From NCBI GenBank assembly GCA_015501075.1, contig JADNYJ010000088.1, positions 1 through 64,000 of the forward strand: a stretch of 64,000 nt of DNA, given 5' to 3'. Shown in pieces: positions 45,430 to 57,015 of the stretch. Position numbers and translations under genes: made by a program. The first letter of the stretch is position 1. Every line of letters starts with the position of its first letter. The notes beneath the pieces are model-generated. The model worked only from the letters and a program-made list of their open reading frames with translations, was not told the origin of the DNA and made no database searches. Source of the DNA: Gymnopilus junonius. Taxonomy: Eukaryota > Basidiomycota > Agaricomycetes > Agaricales > Galerinaceae.

Positions 45430-46440
45430 GTACTGTATTCACAATAAGACGACCACGACCAATCCCCATCCCGACTCTGACTAAAGTTTCCAATGAGGCC
45501 ATTCAATTTATCGGTAAGTCTCCAGGTCGAGCCACCTGATATCAACACTATCAATTTAACATACAACGAATGATTGAAAGAAACCTTACCGAAAGCGAAG
45601 TAACCAAATTCTTGCCCACGACGTATAAAATCTCCCTCCTTACCGTTGTCTTGGTGCGGCCTACCCTCATAGCACCCACGCATACACCCATGACATGACC
45701 AATTTGAGGGCCGTCGATGGGAACGATCTTACGCGAGTTCTCGCTGTACACATATAACGCAGAGCGGATATTCTGAGGCTGATGCACATAAATTGAGTCA
45801 GAAAAGGAAACATAGGCGAAAGATAAGAACTCACGTTAACCGTATAATACCCTCCAGCAATATGTGTCATTTTTTCGACCCTGCCATCTGCGGGGGAACG
45901 GAAGCGGTGGTAATATTGTGGCGCCAGCCCGAATATGGCTAGTGCACCACCAGCGCACTTGTGGCCTCGTCCTTGTACGCAACATCCAGAAGATGCGCAG
46001 CACTTAATCCAGAGGTGTGTTGCCTCAGACACGCTCCCGAAGGTCATAAGGCGGCAATCAGCAGAACGGGATGGGCGGAAGGTCTGAGTTTCCTATATTG
46101 AAAAACATTATCGTCAGAGAGAACGAGGACTACAAAAGGTTAGAAATCACCTATAAATTTTTTTGTTGAACCTTCTTAATCAACAAAAGATAAAAGGAAT
46201 AGATAAGCTGCCGCCAATTAGACTGAAAAGGAAAGAAGATACGAGCTAGAAGAATTGATTAGCTGCAATATTTCGTCAACGTTGAGTCCATGGAACTGAA
46301 TGGAAGGTATATCCTTGACTGACTTAGGATCGTCATAGATGTTGGGAGTCATGATCAACGTAAAGATCTTTGTGATGCTGGCAAACGCACACGTGATATA
46401 GTAACGCGTTACGCGACGCGTCCAGCATGACATGCTGCCA
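45430..46440 (-). pseudogene. Phosphatidylserine decarboxylase fragment, right copy (broken)
   Basis: Same gene fragment as 1-785, here on the minus strand and reaching further 3'. Blocks in order: 'SVKDIPSIQFHGLNVDEIL', 'TFGSVSEATHLWIKC', 'YYHRFRSPADGRVEKMTHIA', 'IRSALYVYSENSRKIVPIDG' and 'EGDFIRRGQEFGYFAFG'. After an intron come GGST (45536-45525, the self-cleavage site) and 'MASLETLVRVGMGIGRGRLI'. Damage: a 14-nt deletion near 45990 relative to the left copy, a frame change after 'VCVGAMRVG', loss of most codons between GGST and the next block, and a TGA just before 'MASLETL'. The second conserved His is Arg here. Non-functional. Confidence 0.82.
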
Positions 46441-49400
46441 GCATGCCAGTAGAAAGAGTTCAACTGGAACTCTTCAAAGGGAGATCGACGACATTCGGAC
46501 GCCTATACATCGTAGGAAAATGTTGTGGGAAGCTTGCCTGATATGCCGATCTCCCAGGATTTGCGATGACTGTCCAAGGATGCAAATGTTTTGACTTTGG
46601 CTGAAATTCGAGCAATATGTTCCATAGCCCGTAAATCCACAGTAGTGAAGGCGGAGGTGACGCAGAGCAGCAAAGGTCCACACAGAAAAGTACGTGGAGC
46701 GCTATGCTGGGATTAAACGAACTTGGAGAAGTTGAATTTGGAAGAGCGTGTCGTGCCTAACCTTGAAGCTAATAGATAGGACGTCAATTTGAGAATGTCC
46801 GCCGTCGAACGATAATTTGGCGCCAGTGGTCCGGGTACTTCTAATTGTAACGCTGCTTTAGTTCCTGCCCCTATTAATGTCGGTGTCCGCAATTACAGGC
46901 CTCGTCAAGGCAGAAGACCAAAGCCTGCAGTCGGATGCTGGGATGTTAACCAATCGTCGATATCATTCATTCTTGAGGTCGACTTCCAAACAGCACTGCT
47001 ATTCCCAGTGCTAGAATGGAAGAAGCAGGTGCGGTTTTCCTGAATCGTCTCCGCCTTCATGCCAGGTACCATTCTAACTGCTAGCTCACTTGCAGAGAGT
47101 CAGAGCCAGAAGCTGACCTAGAGAAACCCCGCACAAGGAGGCTGCAGTCCACGACTGCTCTTCGTCGAACCACCTGTGGAAGAGCGTACTAATGGGCAGG
47201 GGGGATGGTAATGCCAATGTCGAGGACTATCCATTGGTGCATAAAGGCTGAGAGGGCGCATGTCAAAAAGGAAGGAATGGATGCAAGGCGGGACATGTAA
47301 TGGGGCAATACTGGTCGCCGAGGCTCGCAGAATATCAGCCTGTTCACTTAACACAACCTGCAACTGGTTCCCAACAACCCAACAACCGTAATCAGGACCC
47401 CCCACACTGAGTCGTTGATCCAGATCTTAGCTCGGCTAGTGTCCAAGCTTCAGGACAACGCCGATACCCATGACGCCACATTTTCGTCAGTATGAGAAGA
47501 ACTTTCTGCACCTTCCGCTGCGAGCTAGCTTTCATTGGCGCAATTCCCTTCCCCGCAGGACCTTCTAAATAAGACGGTATCAACCGGGATGTCTGGGTCT
47601 CATGCATCGCTGTGAAAGAAATTGACTGGTCAGTGCCAACATTCCATTCAATGAGAAAACAAGGTGAGAAGGAGAAGGGAGGGACACGTGAATAGAATAC
47701 AAAAATTAAAGAAAATTCAGAGCGAATACCATAATTAGACAAAAAGGGAAAAGCACCTCAAAGGAAGAAGTACAAAACCAGGAAAAGAGAGGAAACCAAA
47801 GAATATAAAGGAGTAAGACGAAAAACCCAAGAACTCACTCATGAGTGACATCCTTCCGAGTCCCCTCAAACATTGAGCTTGAACTTGAAGTGGAGCCCCT
47901 CACTGAACACTATGGCAATCCATCAACAATCAGTGTTGAGTCGGTGGGTCATCTGTTGATCACTTGTATCGATTATGACATGGGAGACGCCGGCTCCAGC
48001 TGAGGACCGAGGCAACACGCGTCGCACGTTCATCCATCTTCCTGCAAGTCAGCCGGAGAGATAGGATGTAGGGCATTAGAGTAGATGAGGCTTATGGAGG
48101 TGAAGTTCATACTACACAACTCGGAGAATTGAAGGGGAGATCGGTCGCGGCAGAGCTGAACTCTAAAGCCACGAGCTATATGAGATGCACCCAATTCCTG
48201 AGACTGATAGAACTGCTCTCGGCCTTGGATTTTGGTCAATGAGAGACAACCACAACCTCCACACGAAGAGCAGCAACACAACAAGTCATCCAATCTTCTG
48301 AAGATCTAAACTGAGACTCGATTGGGAAAGAGGAAGTAGCAAACTTCCGGTGACAGAGGCGCAGGAATGGAAAAGTAATGAGGAAGACGAATCAAGGAGC
48401 GGTAGTAGCATGTGAAGCTGGGGGTCGGCAAAGAGCACGATAGATAGAGAAGTCGGAAAGGAAGACGGTGGATGTGGCATTTGTGGAGCTGGTTGTCCTT
48501 GGGGCGGTTGGTGTGATAGTGGCAGTAGTGGTGGTGTTGCGTGAATTGCTAGTAGCTGTAACGGAAGGTTCAATGCGTGAACGAGCCTGATAAACACGTT
48601 CGCGGGTCGTCTGTATCCTTGGGATGCTGCTGCCTTTGCTTCACGGTCATGGGATGCAGCGCGTTTTGTCTCCATGGACGGTGCTGGGTCGTGTCATTAC
48701 CAGCTTCGCAAAGTCTGGAGCCAGGAAGTCACAGATCACGAACCAACATCCTCAGTGAACTAGCTACGCCGATCCACAGTCGAGTTGTCCTCCAAGTTGG
48801 CCCATGACCTTAAACCGTCCCTCCTAAGCCCAGTCCGACCCAAAAGTCTATATGCCACATTCGTAAGGGCCTTGTCTCTGCTGCAAGCTCGCCTTCTAGT
48901 GAGAAATGTCGAATCGGCATGGAGTTCGCACTTGCATGTTATCCTCAGGGCGAGTAGAAGGTCAGGTTCCTCATGTGCCCAGGCTGCAGTCCTTGTCAAC
49001 TGTTCCAGAACGAATGGAGTACTAAGTCTGGAGGGAGGTGGCTAAGCAATCATTCGAGGTTGGACCAAGCCTGTGAGGGTTGGATTGAATCGGAAGGAGA
49101 AACCTAGACTAGTTGGGAGTCGATGTTTCAAAGGAGGATTCAAATGACGAGTACTTCAATCGAGTCGTCCTGCAGAGTGAGAAATAATAAGCAAAAGAAC
49201 GAAAGGTTTAGAATTGGCTCTTATACCTGTTCCTAGATAAGTGGGAATCTCGACCACCAATCGACCACCATCCAGACTAGTCTTTACATCGGGGAGAGAT
49301 GAGCAAAACAGGGCTGGTTTGCTTCAAATTACAGGGTAGTCCATGGATGCTTCCTAAAATGACTTTAAATGCTTCCAAAGAAAAGAGAGCAGGAACGCTG

Positions 49401-50552
49401 TGAAGAATACCTGGTCATAATAATTCTGCCCATCCTTTGACAAGAGGGGCTGGTACTTCATAGCATACAGACTCCGTCCACATAGAGCACATAAATCAGG
49501 AGAATAAACAAGGCGCAAGGATTGTTGAACGAAGTAAAAATCGAGCGACGGCCAAGGCTCTTATTTGTCAGTGTTACATTTCAGGGTTGTTGGCTTTGCA
49601 GCTTCGCCCTGACTCTTTTTTTTGTGCTTTTCCTTGACTTTTCCATCTCGTTTTACTACTGTAGTGACTCTTGTGGCCGCTTCGTCAATGCTTCATGTAT
49701 ACTATGCCTTTGAAAAATTCCCCCTTCTATCAATTTCAGCTATAAATTGGCTCAAGAATACTGAAAGGCGCTGGCCTACCATTGGAAATTTGATAATGGA
49801 TATGCTAGAACGCACGAGTGTTGGTGTTGTATAGGAATAGCTGATGGACTAGTTACACTTAAAAGAGTGAGGACGGCGTACTAGTTGAGATCAAGTAACC
49901 TTGAGTTGGTTGTCGATATTTTAGGCATTCATAAGAAGGAAATTGTAAGATATCTATCGTAGCTTGTATTCCAGCAAGGTAGTCCTGGAGAAGTGGAAAC
50001 CAACGATAAATACAACGTGAAATATTTCTCATGATTATCATTTTGTCCGAAACGCGTTCCTTTCTCATGGTCCACCACAACTGCCCGGATGAGAATTGTA
50101 TCTGGAAGTTTTGAAGTGCCATAAAGATACCTGAACTCCACTGGGGTAAAACTTCTATCTCATCTTTCAATAGGTAACGATCCATTCCGAGATGAAACTT
50201 CGCTCGAGGGTAATTTTGTCTCCTTTATTGGCGCTTTAGTCCTCAGTCCTATAATAAACCTTGAATGGTATAATAGTGACGGCGATCAGCGAACGCTACC
50301 TCAACAGAAGAAGGGGCAAGGACCAGGGAATATCTGGACTCGTAATCTGGACGACTATTCGTTATTCCAGTTTCTTCCAGCCTTTCAATCAGCAAGGCCT
50401 TCACTGGTCTTTCGGAGGCTGGACTTAGGGGCTTCCAGCACGTGCATATGCTTATCTTATCTCCTATCACGCCTACCTATTTATCGGAACCTTTTTATCA
50501 GGAACCAACCTTATGTTTATCGTCCCCGACATCTCATTCCCATACCACGACC
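46441..50552. other. Large gene-poor interval
   Basis: More than 4 kb without a supportable gene. Open frames at 47118-47405, 47392-47742, 48286-48675, 48785-49045, 49522-49834 and 49859-50185 (both strands) are 70-130 codons. They show no domain, no plausible splice partners and mixed composition. The end of the interval is the uricase promoter. Confidence 0.5.
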
Positions 50553-51978
50553 ATGTCATCCTCAACTTCCAGCGAATTGGCCACAGCGCGCTACGGTAAA
50601 ACTAAAGTTCGTGTCTTTCGCATTGTGCGTGACGGTAAATGGCACCATGTCGTTGAATACAACGTTGAGGCGCTGCTGGAAGGAGAGATAGCAACAAGGT
50701 GTGTACAAGCTGCGTTTCAGACATCAGTCATTTGACTTAAGTCGACCTAGCTTTACAGAAGCAGACAATTCTGTTGTCGTTGCCACAGATTCGAGTAAGA
50801 GGAGCTGCAATGAATGAGGGATAAGAATAACTGACGTCGTTCCGCTTCGAAGTCAAGAATATCACATACTGCAAGTGTTTCTTGCAACAATATTAATCTC
50901 ATTTAAACTTTGACGCACATCCGCAGATCTGGCCAAGATCTCACCTCACATTTTGAATGCCGAGAAGTTCGCACTGCACCTTGGAACCTTTTTGGTGTCA
51001 AAGTACGCCCACATCTCGAAGGCATTTATTACTGTCGAGCAGCTTCGATGGTCACGGATCCACGTTCCGGGTGAAGCATTTCCGGAAGGACACCCTCATT
51101 CGTTTTATAGAGATGGTGACGACAAGCGAGTTGTGAAAGTAGAGGTGCGGCATCAACAAGCAGCGATGGGTCGAATACTAAAGCTGCTGGCAGGTTGACG
51201 CTTCAGCGGGAAAGAATAAGCTTGTTGGAAGGGTGACAGCTGGGATTAGTGATTTACTAGGTTCGTCGGAAATTGTCTCTTATTACAATTTCAGCTATAA
51301 ACTTGCCCTGTTACAGTCCTTAAATCTACTGGGTCAGCTTTCGAAAATTTCTACCGAGACGAGTTTACCACCCTTGTTGAAGTCAACGACCGAATATTCT
51401 CCACATCTGTCGACTTGACGTATACCTTTGCTCCGATTCAGATCAAAGCCCCGACAGACGAGAAGAAGTTTGAATTCGTCATTCCTGTCCAGAAAGATGA
51501 GGAAGGATACGCCGGTAGCATATGGGATGAGGACGTTCCAAGTCGAGCCCGTGCTGCCACTCTGGAGACATTCGCGGTAGATGAGAGCGCGAGCGTTCAG
51601 GTCATGATTTTCACATTAAAGCTCGACTTTCGACTGATTCTTTCTCCTTAAATTTATTTAGGCCACATTATTTAAATGGGACAGCGCATCGTTGCTGAGA
51701 ATGCAGGCGTTCAAACTGTGACGTATGCCCTTCCTAATAAACACTATGTCCCAGTTGATATGAAGTATATTGGTGTTGATAACTTGACACCGTGAGTAAT
51801 TTGTTGATATCCGTTCCTTGTGGTATCTCTATAGCTGAAATTTATGTAGTGCGAAGGCGGATGTATTCATCCCCCTTTCGGCACCGAGGTACAGTGTACT
51901 TGTTGTTCTTGAAGTTTACAGAAAAGCTCATATGTTTATTGCAGTGGTTTAATCTCCGCCACTGTTACTCGAAAGTGA
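50553..51978 (+). pseudogene. Urate oxidase (uricase) with a single 1-nt deletion
   Basis: Uricase oxidises urate to 5-hydroxyisourate in purine breakdown, normally in peroxisomes. Nine exons: 50553-50698, 50751-50794, 50853-50870, 50927-51144, 51194-51260, 51317-51600, 51662-51791, 51850-51888 and 51945-51978. Conserved parts: 'ARYGKTKVRVFRI' (catalytic Lys), 'NSVVVATDS' (catalytic Thr), 'KNITYYLAK', 'LKSTGSAFENFYRDEF' and 'ESASVQATLFK'. At about 51671-51676 one base is missing ('tttaaatggg' where four A are expected). 'MGQRIVAENAG' and the Asn/His-bearing 'LPNKHYVPVDM' are therefore out of frame. With one base added, all later phases fit and the C-terminus is 'SGLISATVTRK', lacking a classical SKL. 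The intron after exon 3 begins with GC. A recent pseudogene or a sequencing error. Confidence 0.88.
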
Positions 51979-52440
51979 TTGCAATATATTGATATATCTG
52001 GACTAAGCCTTGAAGATAATTAGCTGGAATGATTTCTGTGATGATGTTTGTGTCTCCTGTATTCTGGGAAACACGTTCTTGAGAGACTGTTCGATATTCC
52101 ACATGTAAGGTAGTCCCCATAATTTGAGGACATTTTTCCAATCGAACATGGACTACGATGCGTCCCATGAATCCAAGATTGGAAAGATGCGTATCGAGAG
52201 CACGGAAGCCTCTGAATAGATCCGTTATGGTCTGGGTACCCATCAACCAGATAAATTCCTCGACGACCACCTTGATGCACGTCAGGTTTGGAGGGTGTTT
52301 GCCAACGTCACCGACAAGAGTGATCAGGGTATCTGCGATATACTTTCTTGGAGTGTCACGCCACTGTGATACGTTAAGTTGGACAGCCAGGTGAAACGCA
52401 GTGAGGTGCGTCGAGTTCGGAACGAGTCTGTATTTGGCTC
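51965..52440 (-). pseudogene. Possible C-terminal fragment of an F-box family gene
   Basis: Minus-strand frame containing 'YRLVPNSTHLTAFHLAVQL', 'QWRDTPRKYIADTLITLVG' and 'FRALDTHLSNLGFMGRIVVH', ending in a stop at 51965. The 'FRALDTHLSNLGFM...V' pattern resembles the final repeat of agaric F-box proteins, but there is no start and no F-box attached. It overlaps the last 14 nt of uricase tail to tail. Assignment is tentative. Confidence 0.35.
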
Positions 52441-52892
52441 GGTGGCAAACTCCGTTTGCTAGAGGTCCAAAAGCGTAGTTTAGGGTTGATAAAATTGAAG
52501 TAAATCGAAAATATAAAATGCTCTGATGATAATAGAGCTTCTTAGCCTGTAAATGGGTGCTAAATTCGATTGTTAGCTACTGTACAAAATTCGAAGTATT
52601 TATACTGTAGCTAGAATTTAAAATGAGTCAAATTTGAAACAGGAGAGCAGGAGAAAACTATGAAAAAGGTAAATAAAATATGATATGAACCCATGCTTGC
52701 TGCGCAAGAGGGCGTCATATCAATTATTATGCTCCGAAACGAAATAGAGAGGTCATGAGTATGGTACAAATCAAAAATGTGTGCTACGGAAACAGGAACA
52801 AATTTATAAAACTACCGAAAATGGTCCAAGAATTCGGTCAGTACATATTTGGAAATTGGCGGAAGGTGGCGCATCGGCGAGTTACAGAACAA
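52441..52892. other. AT-rich spacer
   Basis: Separates two minus-strand F-box-like pieces. A plus-strand open frame at 52755-53045 overlaps the next gene's last exon and is not accepted. Confidence 0.4.
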
Positions 52893-53959
52893 TTAAAATC
52901 TCCGTATTACAGACCCAGCCTGAGGGTCTCCCTCACACAGGGATTGCAGGCTGAAAATTTGCGAATAATCCATGCTCAGGAAGGACTCTTTGGAGCCCTT
53001 CTTCAATCCTGGTTTTCAGGGCGCTTTAGATCAGTTATAGGATGAGGTCTGTGGTTAAACACACTTACCAAATGCAAATACCGTAACTTTCTGGAGATTT
53101 TTTGCTGCTGAGAAGATTGTATGTGTCGTCTGGTAGGGAGCTTCGTGACGTATGAGCGTGTTGAATATAGTGAGGCAGGAGAAGTCGGAGTCCGGCTTTG
53201 ATGCCCCGTTGGAGACAATATTCATGATCTCAGGCAAAGACACGGTATGATGTATGTCAAGAAACTTGAGGAGATGGGATGGAATGCTTGTCTTCAATGT
53301 ACTGTCACTGTGAACCGCTTTTGAAACATCATGATTATTCATCCACACCAGGCTAAGGTTACTAATTTTCGATCCACTAAGCAAACCCGAAGGCAAGTCC
53401 ACAATACGAGAGAACTCAGGAGAGATTTCTTACAGAGCACGTAGAATGCAGATACAAGATCATCATTAAGAGATGGCCATAGCAGTAATTTGTCACGATT
53501 AACGATGGGTGAAAGTGAGAATTGGCGTGAGGTACCAGAAGGATACACATTCCGGTCCTGCGATGGAAGAAACAAGTTTCTGATGATGAAGGCTAATGAT
53601 CTGTCATCCAAAGTTTGTCGATAATTCGGTCCAGATGGACTTATAGAGAATGATTTGACAAATGACATGAATCCTACCATTCCCTCCTCATCGGAAGACT
53701 TTGCCTCTGATTTGATTAAGTCTTGAAGTGCGTGGACCTTCGGAACTAGGGTAATATCGTCTCCTTCTAGCCCAAGTTTAGCGAACCGGTATTTATTTGA
53801 GTGAATACGAAAGGAGTTGCAAACCAGCGCGATAGAAGATATTGAGGATTGACGTCCAACTTCGTACACTTCATCTAAAATCTTGTAGAGGATTTCTGAA
53901 GGGAGATCTGGCAAGTTGTGATCGATATTTGAGATTGCATTTGTAGGATCTTGGGTCAT
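52893..53959 (-). pseudogene. F-box protein gene with a frame break
   Basis: ATG at 53957-53959 opens 'MTQDPTNAISNIDHNLPDLP', followed by 'SEILYKILDEVYEVGRQSSI' and 'SSIALVCNSFRIHSNKYRFA', an F-box of a different subfamily from the others here. The leucine-rich body follows to 'FYVLCKKSLLSSL'. The body then continues in another frame, 'IVDLPSGLLSGSKISNLSLV', to 'VTVFAFG'. A 60-nt intron (53068-53009) leads to the last exon (53008-52893), ending in 'PQAGSVIRRF'. The frame change near 53420 is either a 1-nt indel or a 41-nt GT-AG intron (length 3n+2 fits). The intron would remove well-conserved leucine-repeat sequence, so I favour the indel. Confidence 0.6.
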
Positions 53960-54912
53960 GAGAAGTTGGTCCACGGCCAGAGCCAGAGATAGTCGATACT
54001 ATGTCAAGATGAAAATCAGATAAGTGTGAGATGCCCTTTCTGAAACCACAACATGTGTTGCGTGACCTCCTGCCTTTTCTGCTCAAGAGTTCACCACTTA
54101 ACTTTGCATGATACACAACATAAAAATTCATAACCCGCACTCAGGAATGATTGATACGGATGGCAATGAGATGGGAGCGATAAATTTATCCTCTTGATCC
54201 TTCTCACTGACTGGGAAGCATGCTAAGCCCTTCCGACGAATATCGAAAGCATTTCGGCAGGCAAACATTTGCTAAAAGTTCCAATCAACGATGAGAATAT
54301 GTTCATCTTACATAGAACATCGTGATCTTAATTAGGCCTCGTAACAGCTGGTCGCAGCCCACGTTCGATCTCGACGTCTACGAAGATTGGTTGGCTAGAG
54401 GAAGGTAAATTTAGCTGACATCACGTGACATTGTTTCCGTTGCCGAATATTGAAACAACAGTTCTGTTTTTCAACGACACCGCGTTGTCCTGCCTTGTGC
54501 TCGTTCTCATCTGCAATTTTGTTATAAATCTCCTCATAGAGACCTTATAGTCACGTTTTCAGCTATGCTCAAGGGATCATTGACTTCTGTGGCCTAAATA
54601 TCCTGGAAACTTTCTGGAAGTCGCGTCCAAGCTGTGTCGCACAGTTTTCAGTATTTGGCCAGCGGAATGGCTTATAACGCCGTCGCGGAACCTCGAGAAG
54701 CCCATGCTCCTGCCTTTGACAACTGGTCCGCTGATGTATCGTCCACAAGGTCCGTGCTATTTCCGCATCTCGTTCATTCACACCGACACTTAACGAAGGA
54801 ACTTTTTTTGCAATTTATAGCAGCCATGCTTTTTTGCCCATGACATCCTGACCTCACCTCCTTTGTCTGACGTTCCCTATTTTCAATTGTGCATTGGAAG
54901 CCCTTGTACATA
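53960..54912. other. Divergent intergenic region
   Basis: Shared upstream region of the minus-strand F-box gene and the plus-strand phytase-like gene. Open frames at 54569-54843 are short and unsupported. Confidence 0.5.
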
Positions 54913-56820
54913 ATGCGTCCTGCATTCTCTCGTTTCCTGCCGCTACTCAGTCTCGCGAGCCACGCTTTGGCTGTACCTTCTCTTCAGCGAGTTGGACCAC
55001 GCGCTGAGCCCGCCGCCGTTGGATCAGCGGTTGTAGACGGCGTGATATATATCAACAAGGTTTATATACTTTGTCGATTTCTCTTTGTTTTTCTGACTTT
55101 CTGAATTGCAGGGTCTAGTTGGCTTTGGTCTGATTCCGTCGAACTTCACAGATTCTACTGGTGATACGATTGGAGGATATGGGGGAGCTATAGCTTTCAA
55201 GCTTGGAACATTTAGCGAGTCCGACGGAGTTTTCTCCGGAACACTGCTTGCTCGCCCAGATCGTGGTTTCAATGTGTGAGTTGGCTTGTTACTTCTGTCG
55301 ATTTTCTTATTCACCAAGTATTAAAGGGATGGCCCAATCGACTATCAAGCTCGTCAACATGAAATTGATTTCGTGTTTACCCCATATTATGGCACTGCCA
55401 ATTTAACTTTCCAAGCCGCTCAGCAGACGCTCCAACTTCCCTATAGAGATACCACTCTTATGTTTGAACGGCAAGACAAGACGACAAGTGGACTTGATGG
55501 CGATGGCGTCAGGACGGCGCAATCTGGCTTCCTAACCAATCCGCTGTTTGACCCAGTTATGCCCACTGACTCCACGAAGGACGACCGATTGGTGCTTGAC
55601 GTTGAGGGTGTGGTAGCTAATAGTGACGGGACGTATGTGTCTTCGCTGCGACCTGAAGGAGCCCATCATCTCATCGAGTTTTAGATTCTGGATTAGCGAC
55701 GAATACGGGCCATACATTTATCGCTTTTCTGCTGATGGCAACCTCATTCAGACAATTCAACCACCACAAGCGGTCCTTCCTCTTGACAAAAAGGGGAACT
55801 TGAATTTCACCTCTCTTACAAATCCAGACACAGGTCGCAGTCCGAATCAAGGTACATGTTACATTCTCTTACCCATCGTCAAATTTGTTGTTGATTGCCT
55901 GTACAGGGTTCGAAGGTCTGACCCTTGACGCAGATGATGGGATTCTTTATGCCATGTTACAATCCGCCTTGATTCAAGACGGCGGTGACAATAAGAACGA
56001 TCAACGTTTTACACGACTTTTCGCATTCGATGTATCAGATCCTGATTCGGAAGTCGTACTAGTCGGAGAATGGGTCGTTCCTTTACCCATCGACTCAAAA
56101 TCCAATACTCAAGCGTGTAGTGAAATTCATTTTGTTAGTCCTGGGGTATTTTTTGCTCTATCCCGAGACGGAGATGGTCGCGGAGGAAATGATGACAAGT
56201 CAAGTTACAAGTGCATTTCATTATCTTCATCCTTTAATTGCTATTAAACTTTGACACCCTGTTTCCTTCATTCTAGGCAAGCTGATCTCTTCTCGATTGC
56301 GCAGGCGACCGACATACATGGTTCTAAATTTGATGATCCTTCGAACCCAATCGCAACCAAGGGCAAGCTAGATAAGAGCATCACTGCTGCCGAATACGTT
56401 GGTTTTGTAAAATTTATCGATCCTGTTCAGCTGGCTAGGTTCGGCCTACATAATGGTTCGTTTATTCATCTTTTGTGAGGTCAGGAAGCTGAATCTTTTG
56501 AGCGCAGGCAAACCAGACGACCCCACTCTGATCGACGGGAAATGGGAGTCCTTGGCGCTCGCTCCCGTCAATGATCCTGCATTCCCTAACGATTACTTCT
56601 TATTCACAGCTGTAAGTTTAAAACTTGATTATATAATTGAGAGCGTTGGTTGACCTCCGTCCTTTTATATAAGGCGGATAACGACTTCCTCAGTACACAA
56701 GGCGTGTCCCTTGGTGTACCTTTCAATGCTGGGCTCGACGTTGATAATCAGATGATGGTTTGGCGTGTAACACTTCCTAGTGTGGCTGCAGGCAGTGTAG
56801 AGAGGTCTATCGGTATTTAG
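54913..56820 (+). CDS. Secreted phytase-like esterase (esterase-like activity of phytase domain)
   Basis: Eight exons, 54913-55059, 55112-55275, 55327-55632, 55685-55851, 55907-56210, 56277-56455, 56508-56611 and 56674-56820, give 505 aa with agreeing phases. Signal peptide: 'MRPAFSRFLPLLSLASHALA'. The body fits the phytase-like family: 'DSTGDTIGGYGGAIAFK', 'FSGTLLARPDRGFNVDGPID', 'DVEGVVANSDGTFWISDEYG', 'GFEGLTLDADDGILYAML' and 'GKWESLALAPVNDP'. These are beta-propeller-type strands with conserved acidic and Gly residues; in bacterial relatives this domain hydrolyses phosphate esters. Extracellular location is likely. True phytase activity is not shown by the sequence. It converges with the siderophore transporter, 195 nt between stops. 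Confidence 0.87.
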
Positions 56821-57015
56821 GATGTTTAACACCGCAGCAACGAAATCTGTAGAAATCGAATTCAAAAGCCCAGATCTAGCTGCGATAAAGATCTATATTC
56901 AACTCCGAAATCGGTCAATAGAATGGGGTGTACAGATTTTAAATTAACGACAAGTGCTGCCCTAGCAAAAGGAGAATAATATGAAAATAAAACAAACGGA
57001 TCGCCATAATCAACG

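Noticed and set aside
47118..49045. Several 80-130-codon frames on both strands
   Set aside because: No signatures, no consistent splice partners and no start context.
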